This document shows, in pieces, positions 6,249 to 9,591 of a stretch of DNA of 9,591 nt (positions are counted from its first letter, which is position 1; each line of letters starts with the position of its first letter). The notes beneath the pieces were generated by a model that saw only the letters and a list, made by a program, of their open reading frames with translations, did not search any database and was not told the origin of the DNA. Both the position numbers and the translations under genes were made by a program. The stretch spans positions 1-9,591 of the forward strand of contig JACRLA010000073.1 of assembly GCA_016215145.1 (NCBI GenBank), in the 5' to 3' direction. Source of the DNA: Chloroflexota bacterium. Its GTDB lineage: Bacteria > Chloroflexota > Anaerolineae > Anaerolineales > VGOW01.

Positions 6249-6701
6249 TTACCATCTGACCGGCACTTGCTTCACTTTGCCGAACTTGTCTTGGTACTTG
6301 ATATGTTTATGTTGTTGACCGAAGAGATACACATCGCGCGTGACGATCACATCTTGCTTGCAGTATTCCATCACCTTGGGCAGTTGCCCTTGCTTGAACC
6401 ATTTAACCGCTTGGAGACCGTCGGCGCTTTTGCTGTGACCGAGCGTGGCGGCGGCAACCGAATCGAGCGACAAACGAAAACCGAGTGTGCTGTAAATATC
6501 CTCGAGTAAATCTACAGTTGGAAGTATAAGTTTCTTGCCTGCGTAGGGGCGAAGCACTTCGTAGTCGAATCGTTTGACGTTGAACCCGACGACGAGCTGC
6601 GCCGCTTTAAGATCGGCGATCAATTTTGGCGCGTCGGCTTCGGTGTATTCGTGGAAGGTGTTCGTCGCCATATCGTGCGTCACGGCGCAGGCTAATTTCA
6701 T
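6249..6701 (-). CDS. 5'-truncated ribonuclease H-like (DEDD/YprB-type) exonuclease, probable pseudogene
   Basis: The 150-residue reading frame resembles small stand-alone RNase H-fold 3'-5' exonuclease-like proteins. Visible motifs are LVVGFNVKRFDYEVL (Exo II, N..D), then LGHSKSADGLQAVKWFKQG, and the Exo III motif Y-CKQ-D in MEYCKQDVIVTRD. The C-terminus VPVRW is also typical. The first motif, a DIE near the N-terminus that supplies two of the four metal-binding acids, is absent. Homology continues upstream of the ATG as DDVGGWDHIAQ but hits an in-frame TGA at 6744-6746, where a REP-like repeat begins. The start at 6701 is therefore simply the first ATG in a beheaded gene and has no ribosome-binding site. 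Without Exo I the product should be catalytically inactive. Confidence 0.82.
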   Translation of the reverse strand: MKLACAVTHDMATNTFHEYTEADAPKLIADLKAAQLVVGFNVKRFDYEVLRPYAGKKLILPTVDLLEDIYSTLGFRLSLDSVAAATLGHSKSADGLQAVKWFKQGQLPKVMEYCKQDVIVTRDVYLFGQQHKHIKYQDKFGKVKQVPVRW

Positions 6702-6743
6702 TTGGGCAATATGATCCCACCCGCCAACGTCGTCGGAGAGGAC

Positions 6744-6803
6744 TCAGGGCAGGCTTTGAGATTGCTTCGTCGCAAAGAACGCTCCTCGCAATGACACCCG
6801 AAT
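6744..6803. repeat. REP-like half-palindromic repeat
   Basis: The segment 6759-6796 reads gattgcttcgtcgcaa then, after a few bases, gctcctcgcaatgac. This is one arm of a dispersed repeat that I recognise from many bacterial genomes, where the full element has both this arm and its inverse. ATTGC (6761-6765) and GCAAT (6788-6792) are its small inverted ends. Here only one arm is seen. It lies between the peptidase stop and the point where the exonuclease frame is cut off. Confidence 0.7.
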
Positions 6804-6805
6804 AG

Positions 6806-8038
6806 TTACTTTTGTTTCGGCACAAAAATGAACAGCGCAATAATCAATGCCACTGGCACAAAGATGACAAGTCCCGGCACGGCATTTCGCCAAAAATCCA
6901 GCAGTGGATTTGAATTCAACACCTCGCGCTGCCAATCGGTTTGCAAGTCTATAAGACTCACCTTTAGCTCCTGTTGCACGCCGCCTTCGCACGTCGCGCC
7001 ATCGCGATAGGCATTCAACAAGCCTTTAATCTTTACCGCTCCCCCACGACGATCTAAAATGTAACGGACGAGCGAAGCGCTCTCGGCGTAGGAGAGATGC
7101 GCCCGTTCGTTGCCAAAGGATCCGCACAAGGAGGCAATGGGGATGAGCGAATTATTTTTAACTGCCTCGCTTAAGGCGGCGGCGAAATCCGGGCGCGGTT
7201 GCAGTTCGCTGTTGACGGCTAACCCTTCATCTAACCAGACGGGCATTCGGTCGTAACCGCTGCGTGTTGCCTGATAGATCATAATGTGCGCTAGTTCATG
7301 CGGCACATCGCGCTCTAAATCGGATCGACCAATGAGATCAGGGGAAGCCGCCACCATGACGACTCCGATCTTGGGATCGGCGTAACCACTGACCCAGGTG
7401 CGCCCGATGAGCCGTAAGCTCGATTGAAGATCGTTTAAGTTGGCGTAGACATATACATTCACTTTCGGTGGGAGCGGCGCGTTGATGAAACGGCTGACGC
7501 GCTCTAATGACTTGAAGCCGGTGTCGGCGATGTATTGACCAAAAGTGAGGTCGCCCGTATACCAGTGAGCGATGATCGCCCCGCGTTCTAACGTTTGCCA
7601 TTTGAAACGGTTGTCGTCATAAGTATATGTTTGTTCAGCGGAAGTGAAGGTGCGTCCTTGTGAATCGGTCAGCCGCCACGAATAGGTGATAGTGGTGAAG
7701 GGTGAGATCGGCTGCGCTTGCAGTTCCCGCGTCACCTGCCCTTTAAAGTTTTTGCTCGGGGTCACGCTGGCTTGAATCACTTCGGTGCGATCCGAATCGC
7801 CGCTTCGCATCAACACGGCTGCCGCCGTCACGTCGGCGTCACTTTTGGCAGTGACGTTGAAAGTGATTTGCGATCCAAAGGTGTGAGTGACGGAAAAGGA
7901 TTCGAAGGTGAGGGAGGATTGAAGGATTGGAGATTGGAGATTGGAGATTGGAAGTTGGATGCGCGTGGGGGTCGGTGACTGGAAAGCAGTCAGTGTGAAA
8001 GAGGTGATGAATGTGAGAAGAAAAAAAATTGCGCGCAT
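6806..8038 (-). CDS. Secreted, membrane-anchored HExxH metallopeptidase (peptidase MA-like gluzincin)
   Basis: From ATG 8038 the protein has 410 residues. It has a signal peptide (MRAIFFLLTFITSFTLTAF), a beta-rich region (about 45-145), the peptidase domain, and a C-terminal membrane helix (about 387-406) with a KQK tail, so it should be anchored with the catalytic part outside. The zinc motif is H247-E248-L-A-H251, and WLDEGLA places the third ligand at E271, the gluzincin arrangement of peptidase MA-like proteins. Substrate unknown. The frame stays open 74 codons upstream of 8038, but that stretch is an antisense-quality shadow of the transporter gene (Arg/His-rich). ATG 8038 overlaps the transporter's TGA by one base, a coupled start. 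A heptamer array encodes residues about 27-38, just after the signal peptide. Confidence 0.9.
   Translation of the reverse strand: MRAIFFLLTFITSFTLTAFQSPTPTRIQLPISNLQSPILQSSLTFESFSVTHTFGSQITFNVTAKSDADVTAAAVLMRSGDSDRTEVIQASVTPSKNFKGQVTRELQAQPISPFTTITYSWRLTDSQGRTFTSAEQTYTYDDNRFKWQTLERGAIIAHWYTGDLTFGQYIADTGFKSLERVSRFINAPLPPKVNVYVYANLNDLQSSLRLIGRTWVSGYADPKIGVVMVAASPDLIGRSDLERDVPHELAHIMIYQATRSGYDRMPVWLDEGLAVNSELQPRPDFAAALSEAVKNNSLIPIASLCGSFGNERAHLSYAESASLVRYILDRRGGAVKIKGLLNAYRDGATCEGGVQQELKVSLIDLQTDWQREVLNSNPLLDFWRNAVPGLVIFVPVALIIALFIFVPKQK
7924..7958. repeat. Heptamer tandem array inside the peptidase gene
   Basis: Five 7-bp units related to agattgg, three of them identical, encode the QLPISNLQSPI segment directly after the predicted signal peptide. 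The stretch looks like low-complexity insertion sequence at the junction between export signal and mature domain. Confidence 0.88.
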
Positions 8039-8970
8039 CACAAATACAAAAAGGCGATCAAGGGTGTGAGTGTGAACGGACTCAACAACGTGGTGAGCAA
8101 AACTACGCCGGTGATGAAATCGGGGTTGATGTCGTATTCGATTCCCAGAATGGTGACGACGACGGCGGTGGGCATCGAGGCTTCGATGATCGCCGCTTGC
8201 CGCGCCACGCCACTTAAACCCAACAGAGACGCAAGCAGCAATCCAATAATTGGACCGCACAGCAATTGAAAAACAGAAGCGGCGCTGACAAGGCGGATGT
8301 TGTCTATGCGTTTGATCTGCGCCAGTTGCAGTCCCAAGACGATCAGCATCACGGGCAAGGCGGCGCCACTTAATAATTGGATGGCGCGGAAGAAGGGGAC
8401 AGGCACTTCGATGTTGAAGGCGCGGAAGAGGAGCGCCAGAATCATGCCATATAACATCGGCAATTTAAAAATACCGTTGAACGATTGGCGCAGCGAGACG
8501 CGCCCGCTCGAAGCGATGATCACGCCGAAGGTGTTGACCATGAGCGCGGTGATGGTGTAATACACCGTTGCCCAGGCCAACGCCACGCCGCCGAAAGCGA
8601 ACAACGTGAGCGAGAGTCCGTAGTTGCCGCCGTTGCCGAACATATTGGTTACGACTAGCGCGGCGAGAGTCGGGCGATTAAGATTCAAAAGTTTCCCGAA
8701 GGCGAAGGCGGCGACCCCGAAGAGGATCACCGTGCTGAAAGCGAAGATCGTCATCCGACCAAAATCGGCGACGCTCAATGTGGTTTCGGTCAACGAGACA
8801 AAGACCAAACACGGACTGAAGATGTAAAAGACGAGTCGTGAGGCGGCTTTTACATCGAGATTGAAGGCGCGACCGATAGCGAAGCCCGCGCCCGCCGACA
8901 GTAAGATCGGCGCGATGTTGTTGGCGAAGATGAGTAAAAAAATTTCCAAATCCCAAAACCCCAATTTCAA
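8038..8970 (-). CDS. AEC-family (auxin efflux carrier-like) transporter
   Basis: This is a roughly 310-residue, very hydrophobic protein with about ten membrane segments in two halves. Family-typical features include an N-terminal APILLSAGAGFAIGR helix, a central GNGGNYGLSLTLFAFG stretch with the conserved Asn/Gly motif, a ALPVMLIVLGLQLA helix, and a C-terminal EASMPTAVVVTILG helix followed by LLTTLLSPFTL. Bacterial AEC members export or exchange small organic acids and similar metabolites; the substrate here cannot be assigned. There is no ATG near the expected start. TTG 8970 or TTG 8964 are the options, and 8964 is better placed behind GGAAG (seven bases). Both lie in a heptamer array. The gene begins nine bases after the HEAT-repeat gene and overlaps the peptidase start by one base. 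Confidence 0.88.
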   Translation of the reverse strand: MKLGFWDLEIFLLIFANNIAPILLSAGAGFAIGRAFNLDVKAASRLVFYIFSPCLVFVSLTETTLSVADFGRMTIFAFSTVILFGVAAFAFGKLLNLNRPTLAALVVTNMFGNGGNYGLSLTLFAFGGVALAWATVYYTITALMVNTFGVIIASSGRVSLRQSFNGIFKLPMLYGMILALLFRAFNIEVPVPFFRAIQLLSGAALPVMLIVLGLQLAQIKRIDNIRLVSAASVFQLLCGPIIGLLLASLLGLSGVARQAAIIEASMPTAVVVTILGIEYDINPDFITGVVLLTTLLSPFTLTPLIAFLYL

Positions 8971-8978
8971 ACTTCCAA
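8944..8978. repeat. Heptamer tandem array at the AEC transporter start
   Basis: Five 7-bp units related to ttccaaa run in one phase from 8944 to 8978, covering the gap after the HEAT-repeat gene and the first codons of the transporter (KLGFWDLEI). The array supplies both the TTG start candidates and the GGAAG that could serve as their ribosome-binding site. Confidence 0.8.
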
Positions 8979-8979
8979 A

Positions 8980-9591
8980 TTAGTTTAATCTGCGTTTCAA
9001 TTCATCTTCAAGATCATCCGCCGCCAACAGATCAAATTCGGAGATGTCGTCCATCAACTCGGCGTTGGCGAGTGCCTCGTCAATCAATTCGGCGCGTTCA
9101 CCTTTGGCGTGTTTCAACAACTTCGCCAGAATCTCACGGGCGTCCTCGCCGCCGATCTCGCCCAACGACCAGATCACGATCTCCTGCACTTCCTCATCCA
9201 CATCGCGCGTCAGTTCACCCAACACGCTCACCGCATCGCGCAATTGCAATTCGCCTGCGGCGCGCGCCGCTTCAAAGCGGACGCGCGGATTTATGTTCTG
9301 AAGTTCGTGGATCACGATAGGATTCCAACGATGATCGAGATTGCGCCCCATGGCGAACAAGGCGCTGATCTTAAACAGATCAGCAGGATCGGCGTAACCT
9401 TTTTGGATCGCCGCAATGACTTCTTGGCGACCCGAAAACCCAATGGACTCTAAAGCGTGGCGGCGCACTTGGGGGTCGTCGTCTCCGTTAAAGACGGCGA
9501 GCAACGCCTCTTCAACTTTGTGCAGTAGCGATTCGTCAATCTCTTCTATCTCGCCCAAATACACATACTGCCCTAAGGCCGTCGCCGCCGC
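8980..9591 (-). CDS. HEAT-repeat protein, 5' end outside the window
   Basis: The frame is open to the right edge, giving 203 visible residues ending at TAA 8980-8982. A GTG at 9564 could start translation, but in-frame residues upstream (AAATALGQYVYLGEIEEI) read as continuing repeat sequence, so the gene most likely runs off the window. Helical HEAT-like repeats of about 30 residues are visible: DDDPQVRRHALESIGFSG, DPADLFKISALFAMGRN, NPRVRFEAARAAGELQ and DEEVQEIVIWSLGEIGG. The C-terminus is acidic (DDISEFDLLAADDLEDELKRR). Such proteins are scaffolds for protein-protein contacts; no catalytic motif is seen and the partner is unknown. It is the first gene of the visible minus-strand run. Confidence 0.85.
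   Translation of the reverse strand, partial: AAATALGQYVYLGEIEEIDESLLHKVEEALLAVFNGDDDPQVRRHALESIGFSGRQEVIAAIQKGYADPADLFKISALFAMGRNLDHRWNPIVIHELQNINPRVRFEAARAAGELQLRDAVSVLGELTRDVDEEVQEIVIWSLGEIGGEDAREILAKLLKHAKGERAELIDEALANAELMDDISEFDLLAADDLEDELKRRLN

Noticed and set aside
6744..6803. Complete insertion sequence or MITE
   Set aside because: There is no transposase, no terminal inverted repeat pair of convincing length and no target duplication; only one arm of a REP-like repeat is visible.
8039..8260. N-terminal 74-codon extension of the metallopeptidase
   Set aside because: It lies within the AEC gene in another frame, is Arg/His-rich, and would bury the clear signal peptide that starts at 8038.

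Overview
The window looks like a chromosomal segment of an uncultured Chloroflexota bacterium, probably class Anaerolineae. This is inferred from gene content (an M23 peptidase joined to a glycosidase-like barrel, a FecR-domain protein with a C-terminal beta-sandwich, a gluzincin peptidase, GT39 and AEC membrane proteins) and from many short-word tandem arrays of a kind I associate with that group. No rRNA, tRNA or CRISPR was seen. Coding density is high.

Left part, plus strand (1-2085): the 3' end of one clan-A glycoside-hydrolase-like gene is followed by a paralogue in which an N-terminal M23 (LytM-type) metallopeptidase precedes the same barrel. The second copy is broken just after its acid/base motif (NEPN): the reading frame changes and part of the barrel appears to be missing. 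A strong intrinsic terminator closes this unit. Next comes a compact MntA-HepT toxin-antitoxin pair (2125-2773) with all expected signature residues. It is bounded by that terminator and by a second long hairpin that separates it from the convergent genes to the right.

Right part, minus strand (9591 down to 2820): seven genes run the same way with small gaps or overlaps. In transcription order they encode a HEAT-repeat protein (runs off the window), an AEC-family transporter, a secreted and membrane-anchored HExxH peptidase, a 5'-truncated DEDD-type exonuclease, acylphosphatase, a membrane-anchored FecR-domain protein, and a GT39-like glycosyltransferase. Spacing suggests coupled sub-operons (HEAT/AEC/peptidase and acylphosphatase/FecR), but the genes share no obvious pathway beyond several being envelope proteins.

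The most distinctive feature is a recurring architecture of short tandem words. Arrays of degenerate 7-bp (sometimes 8- or 14-bp) units, each with its own word, occur at six places. They lie at gene boundaries (355-422, 4514-4646, 6201-6245, 8944-8978) and inside genes (3822-3907, 7924-7958). Two are palindromic, with a tandem array followed by its inverted copy. Three seem to supply coding sequence or start codons to real genes. A separate REP-like half-palindrome (6744-6803) lies exactly where the exonuclease gene loses its first catalytic motif.
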